Shown: positions 49,356-58,808, counted from the first letter of the stretch. The stretch: DNA of 64,000 nt from Acidobacteriota bacterium (GCA_023384575.1 JAHDVP010000012.1:1-64000), one strand, 5' to 3'. Translations and numbers: made by a program. The notes: generated from the letters alone by a model not told the origin.

Positions 49356-50222
49356 ATGCGAAGGCCCGCCGCTGTCGCAGGCTCCTGGTACCCGGCGTCG
49401 CCGGCCGCGTTGTCGGCAGCCGTGGACCGTTTCTGCGCCGCCGTGCCGGCGACCGCCCCGTTGGCCTCGGTCGTCGCGCTCATCACGCCACATGCCGGTC
49501 TCGTGTACTCCGGTGGCGTCGCCGCACACGCCTGGCAGGCCGCGGCGCGCGCGTCGTCGCCCGACCTCGTCGTCCTCGTCGGGCCTTCGCACTACGTCTG
49601 GTTCGACGGCGTGTCGGTGTGGCCCGCCGGCGCCTTCGACACTCCGCTCGGCCCCATCGAGGTCGACGAAGCGGCGGCGCGGGCGCTGCTCGCGCACCGC
49701 GTGGTGGTCGACGACCGCCGGGCGCATGCCCGCGAGCACGCCCTCGAGATGCAACTGCCGTTTGTCGCCCGGCTCCTGCCGGGGGTCCCGATCGTGCCGC
49801 TCGTCATGGGCGAGCAGACACCCCCGACGCTGGCAGGTCTGGCCGATGCCCTCGTGGCGACGTGTCGCGGCCGGCGAGCGCTGCTCGCCGCGTCGACCGA
49901 TCTCTCGCACTTTTTCGATGCCGACACCGCTTCGACGCTCGACTCGCGCACGGCCGCCCTCGTCGAGGCCTTCGACGACGAAGGGCTGCTCGAGGCGCTC
50001 GAAGCGTGCCCGCCGGGCGAGTCGGGGCGCTACGTGATGTGCGGCGGCGGCGCGGCGGTGGCGGTGATGTCCGCAGCGCGTCGACTTGGCGCCACGCGGG
50101 CGGTCACGCTCGTGCGAGCGCATTCGGGCGACGTCTCGGGCGACCACTCACGGGTCGTCGGGTACCTCGCCGCGGTGTTCGGGACCGACGAGCGGGAACC
50201 ACGGCATGGCACCGGCGGCTGA
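49356..50222 (+). CDS. amrB: AmmeMemoRadiSam system protein B (MEMO-like)
   Basis: 288 residues. RRPAAVAGSWYPASPAAL at the start, ITPHAGLVYSGGVAAHAW with the first metal-site His, LVGPSHYVWFDGVSVWPAGA, DDRRAHAREHALEMQLPFVA (HxxEHxxE-like) and STDLSHFFD are the conserved MEMO landmarks. The fold is shared with extradiol dioxygenases. The partner radical-SAM protein AmrS is not in the window. A good SD (CAGGAGG) lies before the ATG, which is divergent from gatC. Confidence 0.88.
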   Translation: MRRPAAVAGSWYPASPAALSAAVDRFCAAVPATAPLASVVALITPHAGLVYSGGVAAHAWQAAARASSPDLVVLVGPSHYVWFDGVSVWPAGAFDTPLGPIEVDEAAARALLAHRVVVDDRRAHAREHALEMQLPFVARLLPGVPIVPLVMGEQTPPTLAGLADALVATCRGRRALLAASTDLSHFFDADTASTLDSRTAALVEAFDDEGLLEALEACPPGESGRYVMCGGGAAVAVMSAARRLGATRAVTLVRAHSGDVSGDHSRVVGYLAAVFGTDEREPRHGTGG

Positions 50223-50790
50223 CGCGGTCGATCGCGACGGCGCCGCGCGGTCGTGGCCTCGGGATCGCGAGGCGCTGCTCGACCTCGCTCGCCGGGCGGT
50301 GACGGCGACCGCCCGGGGGCGTCCGCTTCCCGAGGTGCCCCGCGGCGCGTGGTTCGACGCACCCGGCGCGGCCTTCGTCTCGCTGCACCGGCACGGTCAG
50401 CTCCGGGGGTGCATCGGTTGCCTGCCGCCGCACGAGCACCCGCTGGCCGACACGGTGGTCCGGATGGCCGTGGCCGCCGCCCGCGACGACCCGCGGTTTC
50501 CCCCGGTCGGTCCGGACGAACTCGACGATCTCGTGATCGAAATCTCGGTGCTCGGGCCCCTGCGGCCGGTGAACGGCCCCGACGACCTCATGGTCGGCCG
50601 CGACGGCCTCGTGGTCGAGCGCGGCGGCCAAAGGGGCGTCCTGCTGCCGCAGGTGGCGAGCGAGCACTGCTGGGACGCCACGCGTTTTCTCGACGAAACG
50701 TGCCGGAAGGCACACCTGCCGCCCGGAGCCTGGCGCGAGGGAGCCGTCGTGCGGGCGTTCAGCGCCGACGTCTTCGCCGAGGTCCGGTAA
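50206..50790 (+). CDS. amrA: AmmeMemoRadiSam system protein A (AMMECR1 domain)
   Basis: 194 residues from ATG 50206, overlapping the previous gene by 17 bp. The six-residue LRGCIG motif of AMMECR1 is present in GQLRGCIGCLPPHEHPL, followed by DDLVIEISVLGPLRPV, RGVLLPQVASEHCWDATRFL and HLPPGAWREGAVVRAF. AMMECR1 and MEMO genes are paired, or fused, in many genomes. The biochemical function is unsettled. Confidence 0.88.
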   Translation: MAPAADAVDRDGAARSWPRDREALLDLARRAVTATARGRPLPEVPRGAWFDAPGAAFVSLHRHGQLRGCIGCLPPHEHPLADTVVRMAVAAARDDPRFPPVGPDELDDLVIEISVLGPLRPVNGPDDLMVGRDGLVVERGGQRGVLLPQVASEHCWDATRFLDETCRKAHLPPGAWREGAVVRAFSADVFAEVR

Positions 50791-50793
50791 GAT
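50788..50793 (+). promoter_or_regulatory. -10 box positioned for a leaderless zinc-hydrolase mRNA
   Basis: TAAGAT overlaps the amrA stop codon and ends 6 nt before ATG 50800. Confidence 0.35.
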
Positions 50794-50799
50794 AACAGG

Positions 50800-51693
50800 A
50801 TGGTCCGACGACACGTTGTCCTGGCGCTCGCGCTGTGCTCTCTCCTCTTCCCGCGAGCGGCCACGGCCTGGAGCTTCGAACTGCATCGCGAGATCACGGC
50901 CCGCGCGATCGCGATGCTCCCCGCGGACATCGCGCCGTTCTTCGAGGCCCATCGCGACTACCTGATCGAGCACTCGATCGATCCCGATCTGTGGCGGAAC
51001 GCGGGGTTCACCGACGAGCCGCCGCGCCACTACCTCGATCTCGATGCGTACGGAGAGTACCCGTTCGCGGACCTGCCGCGCGATTTCGACGAGGCGGTCG
51101 CGAAGTTCGGCCGGGAGAAGGTGATCAAGTACGGGACGGTCCCATGGCGTACCGCCGAGATGTGGGAGCGGCTGGTCAAGGCGTTCGCCGACCACGGAGA
51201 GGGCACCTCGCCGTACGCCGTCGAGAACATCAAGTTCTTCGCGGCGATCGTCTCGCACTACGCGGCCGATGCCAACGTGCCCTTCCACGCGGTCCTCAAC
51301 TACGACGGCCAGTTGACCAACCAGCACGGCGTGCACGCCCGTTTCGAGAGCGAGCTCTACCGGAGGTATCGCGGTCGCGTGTCGTTCGCGCCCGAGCGCG
51401 TTCCACCGGTGATCGCACCGCGCGATCACGTCTTCGAACGCCTGCTCGAAGGGACGAAGCTCGTCGAGCCGATCCTGGCAGCCGACCTCGACGCGCTTGG
51501 CGATGGCGACCTCTACGACGAGGCGTACTTCGACAGGTTCTTCAAGGCCACTCAACCCATCCTCGAGCGGCGCCTCTCGAGTGCGGTGGCGACGGTCGCG
51601 GCCCTGATTGCCGGGGCGTGGGAGGCCGCAGGCCGGCCCGATCTCACCCGCGTTCCCGAACGGCCGCTGCAGCGCAGGCGGTCGACACCCTGA
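50800..51693 (+). CDS. Secreted zinc-dependent PLC/P1-nuclease superfamily protein
   Basis: 297 residues. The signal peptide (LALALCSLLFPRAATA) would be cut directly before Trp24, giving an N-terminal Trp whose amino group and carbonyl bind zinc in this superfamily. Further candidate ligands are His29, the Asp of IDPDLW, the His of PRHYLDLD, SHYAADANVPFH (H-x3-D-x5-H) and HGVHARFESEL (H-x3-E). The full trinuclear zinc set therefore seems present. Substrate (phospholipid or nucleic acid) cannot be told apart. A TAAGAT box ends 6 nt before the ATG. Confidence 0.75.
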   Translation: MVRRHVVLALALCSLLFPRAATAWSFELHREITARAIAMLPADIAPFFEAHRDYLIEHSIDPDLWRNAGFTDEPPRHYLDLDAYGEYPFADLPRDFDEAVAKFGREKVIKYGTVPWRTAEMWERLVKAFADHGEGTSPYAVENIKFFAAIVSHYAADANVPFHAVLNYDGQLTNQHGVHARFESELYRRYRGRVSFAPERVPPVIAPRDHVFERLLEGTKLVEPILAADLDALGDGDLYDEAYFDRFFKATQPILERRLSSAVATVAALIAGAWEAAGRPDLTRVPERPLQRRRSTP

Positions 51694-51727
51694 CGCCGGC
51701 GATCCCTCCGTCCCGCGTCGCTCGTCC

Positions 51728-52429
51728 ATGTCTTCGATGGAGGTCTTCCTGATCCCGCTCGGCCGGGATCGCCACGAGCCGTACTGCGAGGTGCCGGACG
51801 ACGACGGCGGCGGCACGCCGTCTGGCGGCGGCCTCTTCAGGAGTCTCGTCGAGAAGTTCCGGCAGATGCTGTCGGCTGCCGAACAGCAGCGCCAGCGGGC
51901 CGACGTCGCGCGCGGCGCGGAGGACGGCCCACGGGGGTGGCGCGCCCGATTGAAGGCGCGCTTCTTCCGCTGGCTGGCCGAGCGCATCGCCGAGCAGCGG
52001 CTGCTGTGGCACCTGCGACGCCAGGACGCCGTCGTCCTGGTGTACCCGGCCGACCTGCACGCCGATCGGGCCCGCCAGGTGTTCCGCGATTCGCTGTGGC
52101 GCGATCGGGATCGCCACCGGCGCTGGCTGGTGGCCAACGCGCTGCTCTTCGTCGCCTCTGGCCTGCTCGCCGTCGTGCCGGGCCCCAATCTCGTGGCCTA
52201 CTACTTCGCGTTCCGCGTCGTCGGGCACTACCTGTCGTTCCGCGGCGCCCGACACGGGCTCGAGATGGCGAGATGGGAAGTCAGGGCGAGCGAGGCGCTG
52301 ACCGATCTGCGCCGCGCGATCGACCTGGATCCGGCGGTGCGCCAGGTCAGGGTGCTCGAGATCGCCGCGCGGCTGCAACTGCAGCACCTCGCCCGGTTCT
52401 TCGAGCGGATGCGCCCCCGGGGCGCGTGA
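51728..52429 (+). CDS. Mit_KHE1-like (PF10173) protein
   Basis: 233 residues from ATG 51728; a second ATG at 51737 is possible. It reads MEVFLIPLGRDRHEPYCEVP, an acidic Gly-rich linker, a helix WRARLKARFFRWLAERIAEQ, VVLVYPADLHADRARQVFRD, a hydrophobic helix pair (LLFVASGLLAVVPGPNLVAY) and YFAFRVVGHYLSFRGARHGL. The P-G/L-P-N...YF..R..GHY...RG.RH pattern recalls the mitochondrial K+/H+ exchange-related family. The match is from memory; transport function is not shown. No clear SD. Confidence 0.5.
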   Translation: MSSMEVFLIPLGRDRHEPYCEVPDDDGGGTPSGGGLFRSLVEKFRQMLSAAEQQRQRADVARGAEDGPRGWRARLKARFFRWLAERIAEQRLLWHLRRQDAVVLVYPADLHADRARQVFRDSLWRDRDRHRRWLVANALLFVASGLLAVVPGPNLVAYYFAFRVVGHYLSFRGARHGLEMARWEVRASEALTDLRRAIDLDPAVRQVRVLEIAARLQLQHLARFFERMRPRGA

Positions 52430-52435
52430 TATCCT
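52430..52435 (+). promoter_or_regulatory. -10 box in front of lpxD
   Basis: TATCCT ends 9 nt before the lpxD TTG start; initiation would leave a leader of only about 3 nt. Confidence 0.35.
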
Positions 52436-52444
52436 ACCGCCGCC

Positions 52445-53494
52445 TTGAAGCTCGCCGAACTCGCCGACCGGCTCGGCTGTCGACTCGAGGGCGATGGTGA
52501 CGTCGAGATCACCGGCGTGGCCGGCCTCGAGCGCGCCGGCCCGGGTCAGGTGACCTTCCTGGCCAACCCGAAATACCTCGCGGCGCTCCAGCGGACCGGC
52601 GCCTCGGCGGTCATCGCCGACGACCGGGCGCCGGGCGCCCCATGCGCGATCCTTCGGACGCCGACGCCTTATGTGGCGTTCGCCGAAGCGCTGTCGCTCT
52701 TCGGCCCGGACGATCGGCCGGCGCCAGGCGTGCACCCGAACGCGTCGGTCGGCCGGAACGTCGAGCTGGGGCCGGACGTGTCGATTGGCGCCTTCACGAC
52801 CATCGGCGACGGCACGCGGATCGGGTCGCGCACGGTCGTGCACCCGCACGTCGCGATCGGCCACGGGGTCGTCATCGGCGACGACTCGGTCGTGCACGCC
52901 CACGTCAGCATCAGGGAGCGGGTGGTCATCGGTCACCGTGTCGTGCTCCAGAACGGGGCCGTGATCGGGAGCGACGGCTTCGGCTTCGCGACGCGTCCCG
53001 ATGGCGTGCACCAGAAGGTGCCGCAACTCGGCGACGTCGTCATCGAAGACGACGTGGAGATCGGGGCCAACAGCACCGTCGATCGCCCGCCGGTCGGTGA
53101 GACGCGGATAGGGGCGGGCACGAAGATCGACAACCTGGTACAGGTCGCCCACGGCGTCACCATCGGTCGCCGCGTGCTGCTCGCGGCCCAGGTGGGGATC
53201 TCGGGCAGCACCCTCGTCGGCGACAACGTCATCCTCGCCGGCCAGGTGGGCGTGGCGGGGCACATCACCATCGGGGCCGGCACGCGCGCGACGGCACAGA
53301 CCGGCATCCCGAACTCGGTCGATCCTGGGGCCTTCGTGTCGGGCTACCCGGCCATCGACAACCGCGACTGGCTCAAGGCGTCGGCGGTGTTCAAGCGGCT
53401 GCCGGAGATGAAGCGCGCGCTGGCCGCGCTCGAACGCCGGTTGGCCGACCTCGAGGCGCGCCTCGGCGCGCCCCCTGCGGCAGAATCGGAATGA
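52445..53494 (+). CDS. lpxD: UDP-3-O-(3-hydroxyacyl)glucosamine N-acyltransferase
   Basis: 349 residues starting at TTG 52445, required because the family N-terminus [20 protein letters not shown] begins there. N-terminal uridine-binding domain ([15 protein letters not shown]), left-handed beta-helix built of hexapeptide repeats (about 100-300), catalytic His236 in [11 protein letters not shown] and the GSDGFGFAT loop. It adds the N-linked acyl chain in lipid A synthesis. There is no SD, and a TATCCT box lies 9 nt upstream, so the start region is unusual. The stop overlaps the next gene by 4 nt. Confidence 0.92.
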   Translation: MKLAELADRLGCRLEGDGDVEITGVAGLERAGPGQVTFLANPKYLAALQRTGASAVIADDRAPGAPCAILRTPTPYVAFAEALSLFGPDDRPAPGVHPNASVGRNVELGPDVSIGAFTTIGDGTRIGSRTVVHPHVAIGHGVVIGDDSVVHAHVSIRERVVIGHRVVLQNGAVIGSDGFGFATRPDGVHQKVPQLGDVVIEDDVEIGANSTVDRPPVGETRIGAGTKIDNLVQVAHGVTIGRRVLLAAQVGISGSTLVGDNVILAGQVGVAGHITIGAGTRATAQTGIPNSVDPGAFVSGYPAIDNRDWLKASAVFKRLPEMKRALAALERRLADLEARLGAPPAAESE

Positions 53495-54312
53495 CCGTCC
53501 GGCCGGCGCGGGCGCTCTCCGGGGCGCTCGGGCTCCTCGCCGGCCTGCTCGTGACGGCGGCCGCGGCGCAGACCGTGCCGCCGCACGAACGGGATCCCAC
53601 GCCGTCGCCTGGATTCCTCGCGAGGTTCCACTACCACCTGGCAATGGCGACCCTCTCGGGCGACGACCCGCTCGTCCAGTGGGACGCCGATTTCGGCGGC
53701 GACTTCGATCTCGTCGATTTCGGACGCGGACGGGTGAACGTCCTCTTCAACTACGAGGCCGTGCTCGGCGAGCAGTTCCAGCCATTCGACCCCGTGTTCG
53801 CCAACTACACGATTGGCCTGCTCGGGGGAGTTCGTTTCGGGACCGTCGAAGTGGCCGCGGTGTTCGAGCACGTCTCGCGGCACCTGAGCGATCGCCCGAA
53901 GGTCTTCGGGATCGCCTGGAACGGCCTCGGAGCCGAGGTGAGCGAACGTCGCCGGTCGGGCGCCTGGGACGTCGAGGGGCGCCTGCGTCTGCTCGGGGTC
54001 GTGGCCGCGTCGTACGTCGACTACGACGCCGAGGTGACGGCCGACCTGGTGGTGCGCCGCCGGTGGCGCCCGCGGCTCTCGTGGCTCGCGCGGGGCCAGG
54101 GCCGGTGGGTGGCGACCGACCGGCAGCGGTTCGGGCGAAGCGGGATGGCCGCTGGCCTGCTCGAAGCCGGTCTGCGCGTGCTCGGCGAGCGGGCGGCGCT
54201 CGACGTGATCGCGGGCGTGGAGCGCCGGGTCGACGTCGATCCCATCCGTCTCACCCCGGGGTCGTGGGCGTTCCTGGGCGTCCGCGTCGTCGATCGGCCC
54301 GCTGTGCCATAA
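53491..54312 (+). CDS. Predicted outer-membrane or envelope protein, unknown family
   Basis: 273 residues with a signal peptide ([16 protein letters not shown]). The mature chain alternates hydrophobic and polar residues in strand-like runs ([55 protein letters not shown]), which suggests a beta-barrel of about ten strands. It starts within the lpxD stop (ATGA), so it may be co-translated with lipid A genes. No family is recognised; DUF1207-type barrels were considered but could not be confirmed. Confidence 0.5.
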   Translation: MTVRPARALSGALGLLAGLLVTAAAAQTVPPHERDPTPSPGFLARFHYHLAMATLSGDDPLVQWDADFGGDFDLVDFGRGRVNVLFNYEAVLGEQFQPFDPVFANYTIGLLGGVRFGTVEVAAVFEHVSRHLSDRPKVFGIAWNGLGAEVSERRRSGAWDVEGRLRLLGVVAASYVDYDAEVTADLVVRRRWRPRLSWLARGQGRWVATDRQRFGRSGMAAGLLEAGLRVLGERAALDVIAGVERRVDVDPIRLTPGSWAFLGVRVVDRPAVP

Positions 54313-54427
54313 TCGATCGCATCGGCGGTCGCCTCCAGCCCACCGTGACCACGGCCCGGTCGTGTTCGCCCGCAGTGCCGTCCGGGCCGGTCTGGTTCGA
54401 TGGCTCCGGCGTGTTCATCCCACCACG

Positions 54428-55804
54428 ATGTCGAAACGCGTTTGCCGGTTCGTTGCCTTCGTGTTCGCGTTCGGTCTCCTCGCGGCGTCGCCCGGTCTGC
54501 TCGAGGCCTCGGTGCAGCCGCCGAAGATGCCCTACCGCATCGTCACGCTCGACAACGGGCTGACGGTCGTGCTGTCGGAGGACCGCTCCACGCCGATCGT
54601 CAACATGCAGGTGTGGTATCACGTCGGCTCGAAGGACGAGCCGAAGGGCCGGACCGGCTTCGCGCACCTCTTCGAGCACCTGATGTTCAAGGGGTCGAAG
54701 AACGTCGCGCCGGAGCAGCACACGTCCATGGTCGCGTCGATCGGCGGGCAGGCGAACGCCTACACCACCGAGGACGTGACCGTTTACTGGCAGACGGTGC
54801 CCGCCCACTACCTGCCGCTCGTGTTGTGGCTCGAGGCCGACCGCATGGCGACGCTGCGCATCGACGAGCAGACGTTCCGGGCCGAGCGCGAGGTCGTGAA
54901 GGAAGAGCGGCGGATGCGAATCGAGAACGTGCCGTACGGGCGCCTCTCCGAGCTCGTGTACGACCAGGCGTTCACGGTGCACCCGTACAAGCACCCGGTC
55001 ATCGGGAGCATGGAGGACCTCGAGGCGGCCCGCGTCGCCGATGTTCGCGACTTCTACGAGACCTACTACGTCCCGGAGAACGCGACCGTCGTGCTCGTGG
55101 GCGACTTCGACACCGCACAGGCGCTCGAACTGGTCGAGCAGTACTTCGCGGGCGTGCCGCGGGGCGCGAAGCCCATCGTGCGGCAGATTCCCCGTGAGCC
55201 CCCGCAGACCGGCGAGCGCCGGGTCACGCTCCACGAGGACTGGCCGCTGCCGGCGGTGGTCGTCGCGCACCACATCACCTACGATGGCCACCCCGATTCG
55301 TACCCGCTGCACATCGTCTCGAAGGTGCTGTCCGACGGCCAGAGCTCGCGGATCTACCGGCGGCTCGTGCGCGACGAACAGGTGGCGGTGGCCGCGTTCG
55401 GAGGCGGGAACATCATCGAGCACCCGAACCTCTTCTTCGCCACGGCGATCGTCCAGCCGGGACGGACACCCGACGAGGCCATCGCCGCGCTCGTCGACGA
55501 GCTCGATCGGCTCACCAGGGAGCCGATCTCGGACCGCGAGCTCCAGCGCGCGAAGAACCAGTTCGCCCGCGACTACATCATCGGTCGCGAGTCCGTGCAG
55601 CAGAAGGCCTCGCACCTGGCGCACGCCGTCGTCCTGCACGGCGGCGACATCGCGACGGCGGACGGCGAGTTCGACATCTTCCAGGGCATCACCGTCGAGG
55701 ACGTGCAGCGAGTGGCGCGCACGTACTTCACGAAGGAGAACCGGACGGTGATCACGATTCTGCCGCGAAGGCCGTCGCTCGATGGCCAGGGGAGAGGGCG
55801 ATGA
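54428..55804 (+). CDS. M16 family zinc peptidase, catalytic subunit
   Basis: 458 residues from ATG 54428, with a signal peptide (FVFAFGLLAASPGLLEASVQ). The inverted zinc motif HxxEH is intact (His80, Glu83, His84 in FAHLFEHLMFKG), and the third ligand Glu lies in EREVVKEERRM. The second M16 half contains HITYDGHPDSYPLHIVSKVL and SRIYRRLVRDEQ. It probably works in the periplasm on peptides. It is coupled by ATGA to the next gene, which encodes an M16 homologue without the zinc motif. Confidence 0.9.
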   Translation: MSKRVCRFVAFVFAFGLLAASPGLLEASVQPPKMPYRIVTLDNGLTVVLSEDRSTPIVNMQVWYHVGSKDEPKGRTGFAHLFEHLMFKGSKNVAPEQHTSMVASIGGQANAYTTEDVTVYWQTVPAHYLPLVLWLEADRMATLRIDEQTFRAEREVVKEERRMRIENVPYGRLSELVYDQAFTVHPYKHPVIGSMEDLEAARVADVRDFYETYYVPENATVVLVGDFDTAQALELVEQYFAGVPRGAKPIVRQIPREPPQTGERRVTLHEDWPLPAVVVAHHITYDGHPDSYPLHIVSKVLSDGQSSRIYRRLVRDEQVAVAAFGGGNIIEHPNLFFATAIVQPGRTPDEAIAALVDELDRLTREPISDRELQRAKNQFARDYIIGRESVQQKASHLAHAVVLHGGDIATADGEFDIFQGITVEDVQRVARTYFTKENRTVITILPRRPSLDGQGRGR

Positions 55805-57309
55805 CCGGTGCCCTCCGGCGCGTGTCCGTCGCACTTGCCGCGCTCGCCGTGACGGCGGTGGCGCTCGGGGCCCAGACAGTCGGCGACAAGGCCTGGCCGA
55901 CCTCGCGGCCGCCGCGGCCGCTTCCGGCCCGCGACGTCATCTTTCCGCCGTACGAGGTTCGCACGCTGCAGAACGGCCTGCGGGTCATCACGGTGCTGCA
56001 GGCCGAACAGCCGGCGGTGAGCCTCCGGCTCCTCGTCGGGGCCGGTGCCGCGCAGGACCCCGCCGGCAGGCCCGGGGTGGCGACGCTGACGGCGGCGCTG
56101 CTCGATCAGGGCACGCGTACCCGGTCGGCCGAGGACATCGCCGACACGATCGACTACATCGGCGGTGGCCTCGGGACGGGAGCGGGGACCGACCTCTCGT
56201 TCGTCAACGTGCTCGTGATGAAGGGGAGCTTCGAGCTGGCGCTGGATCTGCTGTCCGACGTCGTGCGGAACCCGGCGTTCGCCCCGGGCGAGCTGGAGCG
56301 CCAGCGGCAGCAGCTGCTGTCCGGCTTGACCGTGAACTACCAGGATCCCGACTACGTCGCGAGGGTGGTCGCCGACCGGCTCGTCTTCGGCTTCCATCCG
56401 TACGGCATGCCGTCGAACGGGACGCCCGAGTCGGTTGCGGCCATCACGCGGGACGACCTGGTCCAGTTCCACGAGACCTGGTTCGCACCGAACAACGCGA
56501 TTCTCGCGATCGTCGGCGACGTCTCGACCGACGAGGCGTTCCGCGGCGCCGAGCGCGCGCTCGGCGGCTGGCAGGCCAAGGAGCTCCCGCTGCAGGCGTT
56601 CACCGACCCCCCCGACCCGACGCGCCGCGTCGTGGTCGTCGATCGGCCGGAGGCGGTGCAGACCGAGATCCGCATCGCCAACCTCGGTGTGCCGCGCCGA
56701 CACGCCGACTACCAGGTCCTCGACCTCGCCACCAAGATCCTCGGCGGCGAGGGAGCCAACCGGCTCCAGCGCGTGCTGCGATCGGAACGCAGCCTGACCT
56801 ACGGGGCCTCGGCCGACATGGTGAGCCTCAGACAGGGCGGCGCCATCGTCGCCGAGACCGACACGCGGTCGGACGCGACCGGCGAAGTCCTGCGCGTCGC
56901 CGTCGAGGAGTTCTGGCGGCTGCAGCGCGACCGCGTGCACGAGGGCGAGCTCGCCGACGCGAAGGCCTATCTCACCGGCAGCTTCCCCCTGACGATCGAG
57001 ACCCCCGACGCGATCGCCGCGCAGGTACTCAACGCGGTCTTCTACGATCGCGACGTCAAGGAGATCGAGACCTACCGCGAGCGCATCAACGCCATCGGTC
57101 CCGACGATATCCAGCGCGTGGCGAAGGCCTACCTGCGCCCGGCGCGGCTGTCGATCGTGCTCGTGGGCGATGCTCGCACCATCCGCCCCCAACTGGCCGC
57201 GGTCGGGTTCGACGAATTCGAGATCGTGCCGATCGACGATCTCGATCTCACCCGGGCCGATCTGCGTCGGGTCCGGGTCGCGCCCGCGGGCGCCGGCCAC
57301 GAGCCCTGA
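55801..57309 (+). CDS. M16 family peptidase-like, non-catalytic subunit
   Basis: 502 residues with a signal peptide (LAALAVTAVALGAQT). The M16 fold is clear (LQNGLRVITVLQAEQPAVSL, RLLVGAGAAQDPAGRPGVAT), but where the zinc motif HxxEH should be it reads GVATLTAALLDQGT. It retains the C-terminal R/Y-type element (RSERSLTYGASADMVSLRQG). Such inactive partners form heterodimers with active M16 subunits, like the alpha and beta subunits of mitochondrial processing peptidase. The ATGA overlap supports a 1:1 complex. Confidence 0.88.
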   Translation: MTGALRRVSVALAALAVTAVALGAQTVGDKAWPTSRPPRPLPARDVIFPPYEVRTLQNGLRVITVLQAEQPAVSLRLLVGAGAAQDPAGRPGVATLTAALLDQGTRTRSAEDIADTIDYIGGGLGTGAGTDLSFVNVLVMKGSFELALDLLSDVVRNPAFAPGELERQRQQLLSGLTVNYQDPDYVARVVADRLVFGFHPYGMPSNGTPESVAAITRDDLVQFHETWFAPNNAILAIVGDVSTDEAFRGAERALGGWQAKELPLQAFTDPPDPTRRVVVVDRPEAVQTEIRIANLGVPRRHADYQVLDLATKILGGEGANRLQRVLRSERSLTYGASADMVSLRQGGAIVAETDTRSDATGEVLRVAVEEFWRLQRDRVHEGELADAKAYLTGSFPLTIETPDAIAAQVLNAVFYDRDVKEIETYRERINAIGPDDIQRVAKAYLRPARLSIVLVGDARTIRPQLAAVGFDEFEIVPIDDLDLTRADLRRVRVAPAGAGHEP

Positions 57310-57338
57310 CCCGGCATGCCGCTCACGCACGGCGGTCG

Positions 57339-58808
57339 ATGACGCGCCAGGGTCGACCCGCTTCCGCACACGACGCGGTCCCCGCTCGCCGGCGGCAGGC
57401 CACCAGGGGGACGGCGCGCGGCGGCCCTGCACGCCACGCCATCGCGACGGTCCTCGACTGGGCTGCCTCCGGAGACGGGCTCGTCGAGGTCGCCGACGAG
57501 CGTCTTCAGGTGTCTGGGGTCGTACCGGGTGAGGAAGTCGAGATCGCCTGGTCGCCGGGGTCGCGGCGGCGGGTGGCACGCGTGGTGCGCATCGTGACGC
57601 CGTCGCCGCATCGTGTGGCGCCAGACTGCCGCCACGCCGGCGAGTGCGGCGGATGCTCGTGGCAGCACGTCGCCTACCAGGAGCAGCTCCGCGTGAAGCG
57701 CGCCGGGCTCCAGGCCCGGCTCGACGAGTCGCTGGGTCGTGAGTCGGTCGGTGTGGCGCCCGTCGTGTCCGCGTGGACGGCGGGTGAGGTGCCGCGAGGC
57801 TTTCGCGACAAGGCCCACTTCGTCGTGGCGCGCGGCGGGCGGGCGGGCGAGCTCGTGGTGGGGCACTACCGGCGCGGCACGCAGCACGTGCTGCCGGTCG
57901 GCGAGTGTCCCGTGCACGCGCCCCGGGCCAACGCGGTGGCGTTCCGGCTCTTCGACGCCCTGGCTCGCGCGGGTGCCGTCGGCGCCGGTGAAGACGTGAG
58001 GCGCGGCGGCGTCCGCCATCTCGTCGTGCGCGCCGCACGTCACTCAGGCGAGACGCTCGCGACGCTGGTCGTGACACGGTCGAACGACCCGGCCGTACGG
58101 TCGGCGGTGCGTTCGGTACTGGGGTCGGGACCCGCGCCCGATGGCGTGCACGTCAACCTCCACGCCGAGCCCGGCTCGCACCTGTTCGGGCGCCGCACGC
58201 AACGCGTGGCCGGTCGCGAGCGCCTGCTCGAGCACGTGGCGGGCGTGCGGTTCCTGGTGTCGCCGACCTCGTTCTTCCAGACGCACGTCGGCGCGGCCGA
58301 GACGCTCGCCCGTCTCGTGCTGGACGCGGTGCCGCCCGGCGCGCGCGTGCTCGACCTGTACGCCGGTGCGGGCCTGTTCTCGCTGCCGCTCGCCAGGCGG
58401 GGGCACGCGGTGGTGGCCGTCGAGGAATCGGCTGGCGCCGTGAGCGATGGCGAGGCGAGCCGGGCCGCGAATCGTCTCGACCCCGCCACCTGCCGCTTCG
58501 TCCGTGGACGCGTCGAGGACGTCCTCGCCCGGATCGCGAGAGGCGAACGCGCGCGGTTCGCCGTGGTGATCCTCGACCCACCGAGACAGGGGTGCGAAGC
58601 CCGCGTCCTCGAGCTCGTCGCGGACGAGGTGAGGCCCGATCGCGTGATCTACGTCTCGTGCCACCCCGAGGCGCTGTCGCGCGATCTCGCCCGGCTGCTG
58701 CGCGCGAGCTCGTCACGCTACCGCCTGGCGAGCGTGGTGCCGATCGACATGTTCCCGCACACCCCGCACGTCGAAGCCGTCGCCGTGCTCGACGTACAGC
58801 CGCGGTGA
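57339..58808 (+). CDS. RlmD/TrmA-type RNA 5-methyluridine methyltransferase
   Basis: 489 residues from ATG 57339. A basic N-terminus and TRAM domain (about 35-95) precede the iron-sulfur cysteine set CRHAGECGGCSWQH plus GECPVH, then the SAM-binding domain (RVLDLYAGAGLFSLPLARRG). The catalytic motif IYVSCHPEALSRDL (Cys nucleophile) and DPPRQGCEA are typical of the RumA/RlmD family, which makes m5U in 23S rRNA. RlmC and TrmA cannot be excluded, but the Fe-S cysteines favour RlmD or RlmCD. It is 15 bp before lpxB. Confidence 0.85.
   Translation: MTRQGRPASAHDAVPARRRQATRGTARGGPARHAIATVLDWAASGDGLVEVADERLQVSGVVPGEEVEIAWSPGSRRRVARVVRIVTPSPHRVAPDCRHAGECGGCSWQHVAYQEQLRVKRAGLQARLDESLGRESVGVAPVVSAWTAGEVPRGFRDKAHFVVARGGRAGELVVGHYRRGTQHVLPVGECPVHAPRANAVAFRLFDALARAGAVGAGEDVRRGGVRHLVVRAARHSGETLATLVVTRSNDPAVRSAVRSVLGSGPAPDGVHVNLHAEPGSHLFGRRTQRVAGRERLLEHVAGVRFLVSPTSFFQTHVGAAETLARLVLDAVPPGARVLDLYAGAGLFSLPLARRGHAVVAVEESAGAVSDGEASRAANRLDPATCRFVRGRVEDVLARIARGERARFAVVILDPPRQGCEARVLELVADEVRPDRVIYVSCHPEALSRDLARLLRASSSRYRLASVVPIDMFPHTPHVEAVAVLDVQPR

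Noticed and set aside
55573-58077. Long minus-strand open frame (over 800 codons) opposite the M16 and RlmD genes.
   Set aside because: It reads through as low-complexity Arg/Pro-rich sequence with no domain. It mirrors three well-defined plus-strand genes.
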